Assembly: GCA_028280615.1 (NCBI GenBank)
Contig: JANQLK010000041.1
Coordinates: 1-47,779 of the forward strand
Reading direction: 5' to 3'
DNA: 47,779 bases
Source: Woeseiaceae bacterium
Lineage (GTDB): Bacteria; Pseudomonadota; Gammaproteobacteria; Steroidobacterales; Woeseiaceae
The position numbers and the translations under genes are program-made. Every line of letters starts with the position of its first letter. Position 1 is the first letter of the stretch. The notes beneath the pieces were generated by a model that saw nothing but the letters and a program-made list of their open reading frames with translations, ran no database searches and was not told the DNA's origin. Positions 29,025 through 37,933 of this stretch are shown here, piece by piece.

Positions 29025-30356
29025 ATGAGGCTCGATCCCTTACAACGCATCGATGACGTTATCTGGGGCGACGTGGTCGAGAAGCACGGCGTTGCGGGGC
29101 GACTCGGGGCGAGCCTGCTGCGCTACCTGTACGCCATCGCCCGCGATTTCTTTTCCGGACAGCTCACGCTGCGTGCAATGAGTCTCGTCTACACGACGCT
29201 GTTGTCGATCGTGCCGCTGCTCGCGTTCAGCTTCTCGGTCCTCAAGGGACTCGGCGTCCACAGGCAGATGGAATCGCAGCTGTACCGCTTCCTCGAACCC
29301 TTCGGCGATCGCGGCGTCGAGATTACCGACCAGCTCATCGCCCTGGTCAACAACGTCAACGGCCGCGCGCTCGGCGCGGCCAGCCTCGCCTTCTTCCTGT
29401 ATACGGCCGTGTCGATGGTGCAGAAGATCGAGGAGAGCTTTAACTTCGTCTGGTACGTCTCGGAGACGCGCAGTTTCGCGCGGCGCTTTACCGAGTACGT
29501 ATTCGTCATGCTCATCGGCCCCGTGATCATCGTCATTGCGCTCGGCATGCTGGGCTCGCTGCAGAACGAGTCGGCGGTGCGCTGGCTTCTGGAGAATCAG
29601 CTGCTCGGGCCAGTGTTCGTCGAGCTCGGCAAGCTGATGCCGTACGCGATGATCGTCGGCGTGTTCGCGTTCCTCTACATGTTCATGCCGAATACGCGCG
29701 TGCGCTTCAGCGCGGGTCTCGTCGGCGGCCTGGCAGGCGGCTGCATGTGGGCGACGCTGTCCGCCGTGTTCACGTCGTTCGTCGTCAACTCGGGCGGCCG
29801 CGAGGCCGTGTACGCGAGTTTCGCGATTCCAATTGCCACGCTGATCTGGCTGTACCTCAACTGGCTGGTGCTGCTGGTCGGCGCCCAGGTCGCCTTTTAC
29901 TTCCAGAATCCGGCCTACCTGCGCATCGGCCGTCGCGACCCTCGCCTGTCCAACTCGATGCGCGAGCGCCTGTCGCTCAACATCATGTTTACGGTAGGCC
30001 AGGCGTTTCGCGATCCGGGCCGCTCGGTCAAGCTCAACGCATTGAGCGAACAGCTGCGCATTCCGTCGGTGACCGTCGCCCCGATTGCGGAGAAGCTCGA
30101 GGCGGCCGGCTTCCTCAAGGTCACCGAGGACGAGGAGTTACAGCCGGGCCGCGATCTTGCGGGCATCAGGCTCCGGGACGTGCTGACCGTCGTTCGCGAT
30201 CGGGGCGAGACGGGTTCGCATCATTCGCCGCTGTGGGACAAGAGCGTCGATGCGCTGGGCAGCGAACTCGACGACGCGGTTCGCAACACGCTCGGCGACA
30301 AGACGCTGGCCGAGCTCCTCGACGGCGCGGGCAGCGCGGCCGGCGGATCGGCCTGA
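29025..30356 (+). CDS. YihY/BrkB family membrane protein with C-terminal winged-helix-like extension
   Basis: A 443-aa inner-membrane protein. The N-terminal part (about 35-305) is the YihY/virulence-factor-BrkB region with about six helices and the motifs RAMSLVYTTLLSIVPLLAFSFSV, SLAFFLYTAVSMVQKIEESFNFVW and WLYLNWLVLLVGAQVAFYFQNP. The old name RNase BN is not supported for this family. The C-terminal 130 residues are soluble and include a winged-helix-like LNALSEQLRIPSVTVAPIAEKLEAAGFL, resembling Rrf2/MarR-type helices, plus an acidic helical end. Transport or regulatory function is unknown. Its stop is 15 nt from the convergent pmbA stop. Confidence 0.85.
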   Translation: MRLDPLQRIDDVIWGDVVEKHGVAGRLGASLLRYLYAIARDFFSGQLTLRAMSLVYTTLLSIVPLLAFSFSVLKGLGVHRQMESQLYRFLEPFGDRGVEITDQLIALVNNVNGRALGAASLAFFLYTAVSMVQKIEESFNFVWYVSETRSFARRFTEYVFVMLIGPVIIVIALGMLGSLQNESAVRWLLENQLLGPVFVELGKLMPYAMIVGVFAFLYMFMPNTRVRFSAGLVGGLAGGCMWATLSAVFTSFVVNSGGREAVYASFAIPIATLIWLYLNWLVLLVGAQVAFYFQNPAYLRIGRRDPRLSNSMRERLSLNIMFTVGQAFRDPGRSVKLNALSEQLRIPSVTVAPIAEKLEAAGFLKVTEDEELQPGRDLAGIRLRDVLTVVRDRGETGSHHSPLWDKSVDALGSELDDAVRNTLGDKTLAELLDGAGSAAGGSA

Positions 30357-30371
30357 GATCGCTCGCGGGCG

Positions 30372-31718
30372 TCAGGCGCCTGCGACGGTCATTTCCCCGA
30401 CCAGCAGCGAACCGCAACGGATGCCGCCGCGCACGTCGCGGTCGGCGCCGATCATCTCGACGCGCGAATAGAGGTCTCGAAGATTGCCCGCTATCGTGAC
30501 CTCGTTGACCGGGTAGGCGATCTCACCGTTCTCGACCCAGTGGCCGACGGCGCCGCGGGAGTAATCGCCGGTCACGGCGTTGACGCCCTGGCCGATCAGC
30601 TCCTCGACCAGCAGGCCCGTGCCCATGCTCGACAGCAGCTCGTCGAGACCTTCGGCATTCGCCGAGACGACGAGGTTCTGCGGACCGCCGGCGTTGGCGG
30701 TCGATTCGAGCCCGAGCCGGCGCGCCGAGTAGCTGCTCAACATGTATTCGCGAAGCACGCCGTCGGTGACGATGTCGCGATCGTAGGTCGCCACGCCTTC
30801 GGCGTCCCAGGCCCGGCTCGCCGCGGCCTTCGGAATATGTGGCCGCTCCCCGATGGCGACGAAGCCGGGAAACAGCTTCTCGCCGACGGCGTCGAGCAGG
30901 AACGACGCCTTCCGGTACTGGGCGCCGCCCAGGATTGCGCCGATTGCGTGGCCCACGAATCCGCGGGCGAGCTCGGGCACGAATACCACGGGTGCGCGCC
31001 GGGTTTCGATTTTGCGCGCCCCCAATCGGGCGAGCGTGCGCCGGGCGGCCTGCTCACCGACAGATGCAACCGAATCGAGTTCCTCCGCGTCGCGCGCCGT
31101 GCTGTAGTGGTAGTCGCGCTGCATGTTGCCGTCGTCCCCGGCCAGCAGGGCGCAGCCCACGGTATGGCTGGTCTTCGCATAGCTTCCCAAAAATCCGTGG
31201 CTGTTGCCGTAGGCCCGGACGCCGCGCCCGGTCGCCACCGTGGCGCCCTCGGAATTGTTGATACGCGCGTCGCTGTCCCGGCCCGCGGCCTCGCATTCGA
31301 TGGCGAGCGCGATTGCCTGCCCGGCGTCCAGCGGCCAGGGGTGGTCGAGGTCCAGGTCCTTGAGATCAGCGCACATCCGATCGGCGTCGGCGAGGCCCGT
31401 AAACTTGTCGACCGCCGTGTAGCTGGCGAACGAGCAGGCCTTGTCGACGGCCTCCCGGACAGCCGTCGGCGTGAAGTCCGAGGTGCTGGCGCTGCCCTTG
31501 CGCGACCCCCGGTACACCGTGATCCAGATGCCCCGATCGCTCGTGTACTCGAGATTCTCGACATCGCCCAGCCGCGCCGTGGCCGACAAACCTAGGTCCT
31601 GACTCGCCGCCACCTCCGCCTGCTCGGCACCTGCGTTTCTCGCATCCTCGAGCGCCCGCTGAACCAGGTATTCGAGGTCTTCGGCAACGAGCTTGCTTGC
31701 GGTAACGGGCGTTGTCAC
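30372..31718 (-). CDS. pmbA: PmbA/TldE, subunit of the TldD-TldE metalloprotease
   Basis: Forms a heterodimeric zinc protease with TldD that degrades unfolded peptides and, in some bacteria, matures microcins or helps clear CcdA-type antitoxins. The 448-aa protein lacks the HExxxH metal motif, as expected for TldE, and ends VTIAGNLRDLYSRVEMIGADRD...GSLLVGEMTVAG, the family terminus. The start is GTG at 31718. It is divergent from darP, the arrangement seen in E. coli. Its partner tldD is at 35624. Confidence 0.95.
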   Translation of the reverse strand: MTTPVTASKLVAEDLEYLVQRALEDARNAGAEQAEVAASQDLGLSATARLGDVENLEYTSDRGIWITVYRGSRKGSASTSDFTPTAVREAVDKACSFASYTAVDKFTGLADADRMCADLKDLDLDHPWPLDAGQAIALAIECEAAGRDSDARINNSEGATVATGRGVRAYGNSHGFLGSYAKTSHTVGCALLAGDDGNMQRDYHYSTARDAEELDSVASVGEQAARRTLARLGARKIETRRAPVVFVPELARGFVGHAIGAILGGAQYRKASFLLDAVGEKLFPGFVAIGERPHIPKAAASRAWDAEGVATYDRDIVTDGVLREYMLSSYSARRLGLESTANAGGPQNLVVSANAEGLDELLSSMGTGLLVEELIGQGVNAVTGDYSRGAVGHWVENGEIAYPVNEVTIAGNLRDLYSRVEMIGADRDVRGGIRCGSLLVGEMTVAGA

Positions 31719-31748
31719 GGGCGTTCGGTTTCGAGGTTCGGTCGGGTC

Positions 31749-31776
31749 GGTATGCTAGGGTGGCGTTCGTTGTCAA
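31749..31776 (-). promoter_or_regulatory. Candidate promoter of pmbA
   Basis: On the minus strand a perfect TTGACA (31771-31776) is followed after 16 bp by CATACC (31749-31754), a partial -10. It lies 31-58 nt upstream of the pmbA GTG, within the divergent gap to darP. Confidence 0.4.
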
Positions 31777-31795
31777 TCGCGGGGTAGCTTAGCCG

Positions 31796-32278
31796 TTGAC
31801 CGATACAAAGCCCAGCAAAAGCGCGTTGAAGCGTGCGGCCCGGGAAACCAGGGAACTGGGCGAACAGCTCCTCTGCCTGGCGGAACAGGAGCTCGAGAGT
31901 CTGGGGCTCGACGAACGGCTCGTGGACGCGGTCGATCAGGCGCGGCGCATCAAGTCACGCGAAGCCCTGCGCAGGCAGAAGCAATACATCGCCAGGCTGT
32001 TGATGAGCGTCGATACCGCCCCGATCCGGGCGCTGGTCGAGCGCCGCGAGGCCAGTGAACGACGCCACAAGAAGCGCTTCCGGAGCGCCGAGCGCTGGCG
32101 CGACCGGCTGGTTCGAGAACGGCACGCCGCACTGGCCGCGTTCGAATCGGCGGCCGGCCGCGAGCAGCCCGACGTGCTCGATCTGCTCGACGCGCTCGAA
32201 CGCTCCGGCAGCGATCGCGAGGAGAAAGGTATCCGCAGGTCGATCTTCCGTGCCGTGTTCGAGGCGCTCGGAGAATGA
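31796..32278 (+). CDS. darP: Ribosome biogenesis factor DarP (YjgA, DUF615)
   Basis: Associates with late 50S precursors during ribosome assembly. The 160-aa, highly charged, mostly helical protein shows the DUF615 features PSKSALKRAARETRELGEQL, LVDAVDQARRIKSREALRRQKQYIARLM-like sequence and a C-terminal KGIRRSIFRAVFEAL. The likely start is TTG at 31796; no ATG is available nearby in frame. It is divergent from pmbA, a conserved gammaproteobacterial pairing. Confidence 0.9.
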   Translation: MTDTKPSKSALKRAARETRELGEQLLCLAEQELESLGLDERLVDAVDQARRIKSREALRRQKQYIARLLMSVDTAPIRALVERREASERRHKKRFRSAERWRDRLVRERHAALAAFESAAGREQPDVLDLLDALERSGSDREEKGIRRSIFRAVFEALGE

Positions 32279-32315
32279 CTCGCGTTCGCGGGTAGAAGCG
32301 CGCGCGGACGATCGT

Positions 32316-32321
32316 TAGAAT
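32316..32321 (+). promoter_or_regulatory. -10 box of purE, leaderless arrangement
   Basis: TAGAAT ends 6 nt before the purE ATG (32328). No Shine-Dalgarno is visible between, and the -35 is weak. The spacing matches that seen at the zapB-like and coq7 genes. Confidence 0.45.
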
Positions 32322-32327
32322 CCAGCG

Positions 32328-32831
32328 ATGGTCAAACTCGCAACCGGCAAAGCCGTCGGCATCATCATGGGCTCGCGCTCGGACTGGGAGACGATGCGTC
32401 ACGCCAGTGAAACGCTCGACGCGCTGCAGATCGCGCACGACGTGCGCGTCGTATCTGCGCATCGAACGCCCGACCTGCTGTACGAGTACGCCGAGACCGC
32501 CATCGAGCGCGGTCTCAAGGTCATCATCGCCGGCGCGGGAGGCGCCGCCCACCTGCCCGGCATGACCGCGGCCAAGACACGCCTGCCGGTCATCGGCGTT
32601 CCGGTGCAGTCCAAGGCGCTGAGCGGCAACGACTCGCTGCTTTCGATCGTGCAGATGCCCGCCGGGATCCCGGTTGCGACGGTTGCGATCGGCCGCGCCG
32701 GAGCCGTCAACTCGGCGCTGCTTGCGGCGTCGATTCTCGCGACGCACGACCCGGCCGCCGCGGACGCGCTCGACCGCTATCGCAGAGCGCAGACGGAACG
32801 CGTCCTCGACGATCCCGATCCGCGCGACTGA
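32328..32831 (+). CDS. purE: N5-CAIR mutase, PurE class I
   Basis: Rearranges N5-CAIR to CAIR in purine synthesis. The 167-aa protein has the class I motifs [21 protein letters not shown] (catalytic His), [13 protein letters not shown] and [20 protein letters not shown]. It is followed after 8 nt by purK, which makes its substrate, so the two form an operon. Confidence 0.97.
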   Translation: MVKLATGKAVGIIMGSRSDWETMRHASETLDALQIAHDVRVVSAHRTPDLLYEYAETAIERGLKVIIAGAGGAAHLPGMTAAKTRLPVIGVPVQSKALSGNDSLLSIVQMPAGIPVATVAIGRAGAVNSALLAASILATHDPAAADALDRYRRAQTERVLDDPDPRD

Positions 32832-32839
32832 GTAAAGAC

Positions 32840-33916
32840 ATGCGGATCGGAGTCGTGGGTGGCGGCCAGCTCGGCCAGATGCTCGGTGAGGCGGCCGAGG
32901 ACCTCGGCATGACCTGCCTATTCGTCGACCCGTCGGAATCGCCGCCCGCGGCCTCAGCCGGCGAGGTCATTCGAGCCGCGTACGACGACTTGCAGGCGCT
33001 CGAGACACTCGAGTCGAGCGCCGACGTCATCACTTACGAATTCGAGAACGTGCCGGTCGACGCGCTCAACCGGCTCGCCGGTTCCACGCCGCTGTACCCA
33101 CCTCCGGCGGCGCTCGAGAAGGCGCAGGACCGAAAGCTCGAGAAGGCCCTGTTCGTCGAACTCGGTATTCCGGTGCCGGACCACCGGGCCGTCGGCAGCC
33201 CGGAGGCGCTCGACGCCGCCGTCGCCGCGCTCGGGCTGCCCCTGGTTCTCAAGACCCGGCGCTTCGGCTACGACGGCAAGGGTCAGGCCGTCATCCGCGA
33301 ACCCGCCGACGTCGAGGCTGCGTGGAGAACGCTCAGCCCGGCGCCGCTGATTGCCGAGGCGTGGGTGCCGTTCGACTACGAAGTGTCGATCATCGGCGCG
33401 CGCAATACGAAAGGGGAAATCGTTACCTGGCCGCTGAGTCGTAACGCCCACCGGGAAGGAATCTTGAGAGTCGCCGCGGCGGACGCGGCGGACGGCCCGA
33501 TGCATGAACTCGCGAGCGACTATGTCGGCCGCCTGCTCGAGCATCTCGACTACGTTGGTGTACTGACCCTCGAGCTGTTCGTTGCGGGCGAGTCGCTGCT
33601 CGCCAACGAATTCGCGCCCCGCGTGCACAACTCCGGTCACTGGACGATCGAGGGTTCGGAAACCAGCCAGTTCGCGAATCACCTCCGGGCGATCACGGGG
33701 CAGCCGCTCGGCCCCACGGCGACCATCGCATGGCCCGGCATGGTCAACCTGATCGGCTCGATACCGGACGCCGCCCGCGAGCTCGACGACGATCGGCTTT
33801 ACCTGCACGACTACGGCAAAACGCCCCGCGAGGGACGCAAGCTCGGCCACATCACCTGCGTGGCTGAAAGCGCCGAAGAGCGGCAGCGCTTACTTGTTCA
33901 GATGGACAGACTGTGA
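32840..33916 (+). CDS. purK: N5-carboxyaminoimidazole ribonucleotide synthase
   Basis: ATP-grasp enzyme carboxylating AIR with bicarbonate to give N5-CAIR. The 358-aa sequence begins RIGVVGGGQLGQMLGEAA and shows LVLKTRRFGYDGKGQAVI, EAWVPFDYEVSIIGAR and NEFAPRVHNSGHWTIEGSETSQFANHLRAI, the diagnostic PurK segments. It lies 8 nt after purE. An AAA-FHA gene begins 74 nt downstream but seems unrelated in function. Confidence 0.97.
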   Translation: MRIGVVGGGQLGQMLGEAAEDLGMTCLFVDPSESPPAASAGEVIRAAYDDLQALETLESSADVITYEFENVPVDALNRLAGSTPLYPPPAALEKAQDRKLEKALFVELGIPVPDHRAVGSPEALDAAVAALGLPLVLKTRRFGYDGKGQAVIREPADVEAAWRTLSPAPLIAEAWVPFDYEVSIIGARNTKGEIVTWPLSRNAHREGILRVAAADAADGPMHELASDYVGRLLEHLDYVGVLTLELFVAGESLLANEFAPRVHNSGHWTIEGSETSQFANHLRAITGQPLGPTATIAWPGMVNLIGSIPDAARELDDDRLYLHDYGKTPREGRKLGHITCVAESAEERQRLLVQMDRL

Positions 33917-33990
33917 CGCAGCGCACAGTTGTGGGCGGGCCCGCGGCATGGCAGGGCGCGGCGAAAAGCAGGTAAACTGCCGAGTTAGCC

Positions 33991-35250
33991 ATGTCTTACA
34001 TCGACCACTTCAAGCTTCAGGACCAGCCGTTTCGGCTGACTCCGGACCCGGACTACGTGTACTGGAGCAAGCAGCATGCCCGCGCGAAGGCGTACATGGA
34101 GTCCACGATCTGGCTGTCGGACGGATTCGTGGTCATTACCGGCGACATCGGTTCGGGCAAGACGACGCTGCTGCAGTCCTTTCTGTCCGAACTCGATGAC
34201 GACGTCGTCTACGCGGTCGTTTCCCAGACCCAGCTGACGTCCACGCAGTTTCTGCAGGCGGTCCTGACCGAGTTCGGTTTCAAACCGTTCGATGCGCGCA
34301 AGGTCGAACTGCTGGACATGCTGAACATGTTCCTGATCGAGCAGTACTCGAACGGCAAGAAAGTCGTGCTGATCGTAGACGAGGCGCAGAACCTGTCGAA
34401 AAAAGTACTCGAAGAAATTCGCATGATGTCGGGTATCGAGACGCACAAGGAGAAGGTCCTGCGCATCATCCTGGCAGGCCAGCCGGAACTCCGCGATACG
34501 CTCGATTCGCCGACGCTCAAGCAGCTGGCACAGCGTGTGCGCCTGCGGTTTCACTTGGGACCGCTCAACCTCGACGAGACCAGGCACTACGTGACGCATC
34601 GACTCGCCGTCGCCGGGAGGGACGACGGCGAGCTGTTCACGAACGATTGCTTCGAACTGCTGCATAGCTATTCCGGCGGCGTGCCTCGCCTCGTCAATAC
34701 GCTCTGCGACACGGCGCTGTTGTGCGCCTTCGCCGACGAGAAACAGATCGTCGCCGCCGAAGACATCCGGAGCGCCGTCGACGAACTCGGCTGGGAGGAG
34801 CACAACCCGGCGGGCAATGCGCCCGTGTCAGGTCCGCCAGCCACCAGGGCGGGCCCGCCCGTTACCGAAATCGAGGTTCGCTCCGAGGGCGAGACGCTGT
34901 CGGTGCAGTCGTTTCCCGAGGGTCGGGTCATCGTCGGGCGCTCCCCCGACAACGAGATCTACATCCGGAGCAAATTCGTCAGCCGCCACCATGCACAGCT
35001 CGTCAGCGACCAGTTCGGCTGCACGGTCGAAGACCTGAACAGCACCAATGGTGTCTACGTCAGCGACCGGCAGGTCAAGAAGTATCGTCTGAAACACGGC
35101 GACGTCGTCTCGCTGGGCATTCACGAACTCGTGTACCGCAACCTGCGGGAGCGCCCGGAGGCCATGAACGACGATGACGAAGACGAACTCGAGGACGAAT
35201 ACGAAGAGGACGACGCCGAGGCTTCACAGGTCGGATCGTCCGGAGGCTAG
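33991..35250 (+). CDS. ExeA/GspA-type AAA ATPase fused to an FHA domain
   Basis: A 419-aa fusion. Residues 1-270 are an ExeA-like AAA ATPase: Walker A GDIGSGKTT (51-59), Walker B VVLIVDEAQ (125-133), sensor motif AGQPELR (about 162-168) and the lid helix SGGVPRLVNTLCD. A linker (about 270-295) leads to a forkhead-associated domain (about 296-385) with GRSPDNEI, SRHHA and NSTNGVYV, all key phosphothreonine-binding positions. A highly acidic tail (about 393-410) follows. ExeA normally has a periplasmic peptidoglycan-binding part and sits with type II secretion genes; here neither a membrane helix nor secretion genes are seen. Phospho-dependent recruitment is inferred. Confidence 0.9.
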   Translation: MSYIDHFKLQDQPFRLTPDPDYVYWSKQHARAKAYMESTIWLSDGFVVITGDIGSGKTTLLQSFLSELDDDVVYAVVSQTQLTSTQFLQAVLTEFGFKPFDARKVELLDMLNMFLIEQYSNGKKVVLIVDEAQNLSKKVLEEIRMMSGIETHKEKVLRIILAGQPELRDTLDSPTLKQLAQRVRLRFHLGPLNLDETRHYVTHRLAVAGRDDGELFTNDCFELLHSYSGGVPRLVNTLCDTALLCAFADEKQIVAAEDIRSAVDELGWEEHNPAGNAPVSGPPATRAGPPVTEIEVRSEGETLSVQSFPEGRVIVGRSPDNEIYIRSKFVSRHHAQLVSDQFGCTVEDLNSTNGVYVSDRQVKKYRLKHGDVVSLGIHELVYRNLRERPEAMNDDDEDELEDEYEEDDAEASQVGSSGG

Positions 35251-35261
35251 CCCGGACCCGA

Positions 35262-35471
35262 TCACGATTGACGCGTTCGCCGCGCGTCCAGGCGGGCATC
35301 CCGCCGCTTCAACAACACCACCACTCCCGCCACCAGGCACAGCACGCCGAGCACGAAGCAGATCGTCGGCCAGTACCAGTGATCGACGTACATCGATGCG
35401 GCCAGTGCGACGGCACCGGCGAACAGGTAGAAATACGGCAGACTCTCGTAAATCGGTTTTGCGACCCACAT
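35262..35471 (-). CDS. Small membrane protein of unknown function
   Basis: A 69-aa protein beginning MWVAKPIYESLPYFYL, with two predicted transmembrane helices (about 12-30 and 34-54) and a basic C-terminus (LLKRRDARLDARR), giving N- and C-termini inside by the positive-inside rule. I do not recognise a named family. Its stop is 12 nt from the convergent AAA-FHA stop. It lies downstream of tldD on the same strand, separated by a 152-nt gap with a hairpin. Confidence 0.65.
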   Translation of the reverse strand: MWVAKPIYESLPYFYLFAGAVALAASMYVDHWYWPTICFVLGVLCLVAGVVVLLKRRDARLDARRTRQS

Positions 35472-35573
35472 GGCGGGAGTACTCCGAGCGCGGCTGGCAT
35501 TATTGTGTAACGCCGCCGGGCTCAAGGTCCAGCGAAAACGTCGAATTCTAGAAAGTGCCTGGAAATCGCCCGC

Positions 35574-35603
35574 AAAGGCTTGTTTTTATTTACAAAAAGC
35601 CTT
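35574..35603 (-). terminator. Probable terminator of tldD
   Basis: An imperfect A+T-rich inverted repeat: AAGGC and GCCTT arms flank T- and A-rich tracts around an ATTTA loop. It lies 21 nt after the tldD stop and could act in both directions. The stem has mismatches, so strength is uncertain. Confidence 0.5.
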
Positions 35604-35623
35604 CCATCGCGCGCCGCGTGAGT

Positions 35624-37066
35624 TCAGACCGTGCCGCCAACCGTCAGTTCATCGATCTTCAGCGTCGGCTGACCTACGCCGACGGGGACGGACTGCCCTT
35701 CCTTGCCGCAGGTGCCGACGCCGCTGTCGAGCTCGAGGTCATTGCCGACCATCGAGATGCGGGTGAGTGCCTCGGGACCGTCGCCGATCAGCATCGCGCC
35801 CTTGACCGGTGCAGTCACTTTGCCCTTCTCGACCAGGTAGGCCTCGCTGGCATTGAAGACGAACTTGCCCGACGTGATATCCACCTGGCCGCCGCCGAAG
35901 TTCGGCGCGTACAGGCCCTTGTCGATCGATGCAATGATCTCTTCCGGTTCGTGCGGGCCGGCCAGCATGTAGGTGTTCGTCATGCGCGGCATCGGCACGT
36001 GCGCGAATGACTCGCGCCGGCCGTTGCCGGTCGGCCGAACGCCCATGAGCCGCGCGTTGAGCTTGTCCTGCATGTAACCGCGGAGAATGCCGTCCTCGAC
36101 GAGCACGTTGTATTGTCCGGGCGTTCCCTCATCGTCCACGGCCAGCGAACCACGGCGATTGGCGATCGTGCCGTCGTCGACGATCGTGCACAGTCTCGAC
36201 GCCACCTGTTCACCGACACGGCCCGAGAACGCCGACGTACCCTTGCGATTGAAATCACCCTCCAGCCCGTGCCCGACAGCCTCGTGAAGCAGCACGCCGG
36301 GCCAGCCGGGGCCGAGCACGACGGGCATGCTGCCGGCGGGCGCCGGCACGGCTTCGAGCTGCACGATGGCCTGCCGCACGGCCTCCCGGGCATAGCTTTC
36401 CGGTCGGTTCTCCTCGAGAAAGTAGGCGAGATCGGCACGGGCGCCACCGCCCGCGTAGCCCTGCTCCCGACGACCCTCGTGCTCGAGGATGACGCTGACA
36501 TTCAGGCGCACGAGCGGACGAATGTCAGCTGCCAGCGTGCCGTCCGACGCCGCGACGAGCACGAGATCCTGGCTGCTCGTGAGGCTCAGGATGACCTGTT
36601 CGATACGCTCATCGAGCGCGCGCGTCTTTCGTTCCAGATCGTTGAGCAGCGCCGTCTTGCGCTCGTCGCTTAAGCTCGTCGTCGGATCGTCGACCGGGTA
36701 CAGCGGCGCGGCGACGCCTCGCCGCCAGGCCGGCAGTCGCCTGCTCGCACCTTCGCGCGCGATCGCGCGCGCGGCCTTGGCGGCGCTCTCGAGCGCCGGC
36801 AGCACGAGCTCGTCCGAGTAGGCAAAGCCGGTCTTTTCGCCGCTGACGGCCCTGACGCCGACACCCTGGTCGTTCGAGAAACTGCCCTCGCGAATGATGC
36901 CGTCTTCGAGCGTCCAGCTCTCCTGGCGGCTGACCTGAAAATAAAGGTCCGCGTAGTCGATGCCGCCCCGCATGATGCCGGCGAGGGTCCGATTCAGCTG
37001 CGACTCGCCCAGTCCCGCGGGTTCGAGCACGTTCGCCATGACCGTCTCGATAGTTTCCTTGCTCAA
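35624..37066 (-). CDS. tldD: TldD, metalloprotease subunit
   Basis: Catalytic subunit of the TldD-TldE protease. The 480-aa protein carries the zinc-binding [11 protein letters not shown] motif (HExxxH) and the family segments [29 protein letters not shown] and the C-terminal [28 protein letters not shown]. It follows a nitrilase-family gene and yhdP; rng-yhdP-tldD is a conserved gammaproteobacterial order. Its partner pmbA is at 30372. No precursor peptide or other RiPP enzyme is nearby, so housekeeping proteolysis is likely. Confidence 0.96.
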   Translation of the reverse strand: MSKETIETVMANVLEPAGLGESQLNRTLAGIMRGGIDYADLYFQVSRQESWTLEDGIIREGSFSNDQGVGVRAVSGEKTGFAYSDELVLPALESAAKAARAIAREGASRRLPAWRRGVAAPLYPVDDPTTSLSDERKTALLNDLERKTRALDERIEQVILSLTSSQDLVLVAASDGTLAADIRPLVRLNVSVILEHEGRREQGYAGGGARADLAYFLEENRPESYAREAVRQAIVQLEAVPAPAGSMPVVLGPGWPGVLLHEAVGHGLEGDFNRKGTSAFSGRVGEQVASRLCTIVDDGTIANRRGSLAVDDEGTPGQYNVLVEDGILRGYMQDKLNARLMGVRPTGNGRRESFAHVPMPRMTNTYMLAGPHEPEEIIASIDKGLYAPNFGGGQVDITSGKFVFNASEAYLVEKGKVTAPVKGAMLIGDGPEALTRISMVGNDLELDSGVGTCGKEGQSVPVGVGQPTLKIDELTVGGTV

Positions 37067-37088
37067 TGTCTTTGTTTGTCCTTTCGTA

Positions 37089-37895
37089 TCAGAGCCTGCG
37101 ATTGTCCAGCATCGGCGCGTCCCGGCGCAGCTTCGCCTGAAGCTCGCGGTCGATCGTCGCCGTGACGAATCCCTCGCCTTCCTCGAGCTCCGCGAGAATC
37201 CGGCCCCAGGGGTCGATGATCAGCGAATGCCCGTACGTCGAACGCCGGTCCGGATGCTCGCCGCACTGCCCCGGAGCAACGACCCAGGCGAGGTTCTCGA
37301 TAGCACGCGCCTTGAGCAGTGTATGCCAGTGCGCCTTGCCCGTGACGGCCGTGAACGCAGCCGGCACCGTGAACCAGGTGGCACCGTCATCGACCAGCCG
37401 CCGGTACAGCTCGGGAAAGCGCACATCGTAGCAAATCGACAGGCCCAGCCGGCCGGCCGGCGTGTCGCAAACCACGGTCTCGTCGCCCGGATACATGGAG
37501 TTCGATTCGCGGTAAGACTCGTTGGCGTCGGGCAGGTCGATATCGAACAGGTGGATCTTGCGGTACATGGCGCGCGTCTCGCCCGAGTCGTCGATGACCG
37601 GACAGGCGCCGTAGACGCGCCCGGGCTCGGGCGAGGCAAGCGGGATGCTGCCCGCAACGATCCAGAGTCCGTGTCGCCGGCCCGCCTCCTTCAGAAACGC
37701 CTGTATCGGCCCCTGCCCTGGCCGCTCGGCGTGCTTCGCCTTGTCCCGCCCTCGCTGAGGCATCAGCGCGAAGTTCTCGGGCAGCACGGCGAGCGCCGCG
37801 CCGTCGTCAGCCGCGGCGCCGAGCAGGCGGTCCGCCGCCGCGAGATTGTCGTCGACATCGGCGCCGCTGTTCATCTGGATGGCCGCTACGCGCAT
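37089..37895 (-). CDS. Nitrilase-superfamily carbon-nitrogen hydrolase (Nit-like amidase)
   Basis: A 268-aa amidase of the nitrilase superfamily with the complete Glu-Lys-Cys triad: E40 in VLPENFAL, K113 in YRKIHLFD and C155 in [10 protein letters not shown]. The Nit/NitFhit-like group includes enzymes that repair deaminated glutathione, which fits FDIDLPD and the [13 protein letters not shown] segment, but the substrate here is inferred. The ATG at 37895 starts [10 protein letters not shown]. It lies between yhdP and tldD, 38 nt after yhdP and 22 nt before tldD, as in several gammaproteobacteria. Confidence 0.92.
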   Translation of the reverse strand: MRVAAIQMNSGADVDDNLAAADRLLGAAADDGAALAVLPENFALMPQRGRDKAKHAERPGQGPIQAFLKEAGRRHGLWIVAGSIPLASPEPGRVYGACPVIDDSGETRAMYRKIHLFDIDLPDANESYRESNSMYPGDETVVCDTPAGRLGLSICYDVRFPELYRRLVDDGATWFTVPAAFTAVTGKAHWHTLLKARAIENLAWVVAPGQCGEHPDRRSTYGHSLIIDPWGRILAELEEGEGFVTATIDRELQAKLRRDAPMLDNRRL

Positions 37896-37933
37896 GAATG
37901 CATGCCTTGCTGGGGATACGGGGAACGGGAATT

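Noticed and set aside
30372..37066. TldD/TldE as part of a RiPP or microcin maturation cluster
   Set aside because: No precursor peptide, radical enzyme or exporter lies near either gene, and their neighbours are housekeeping genes in conserved order.
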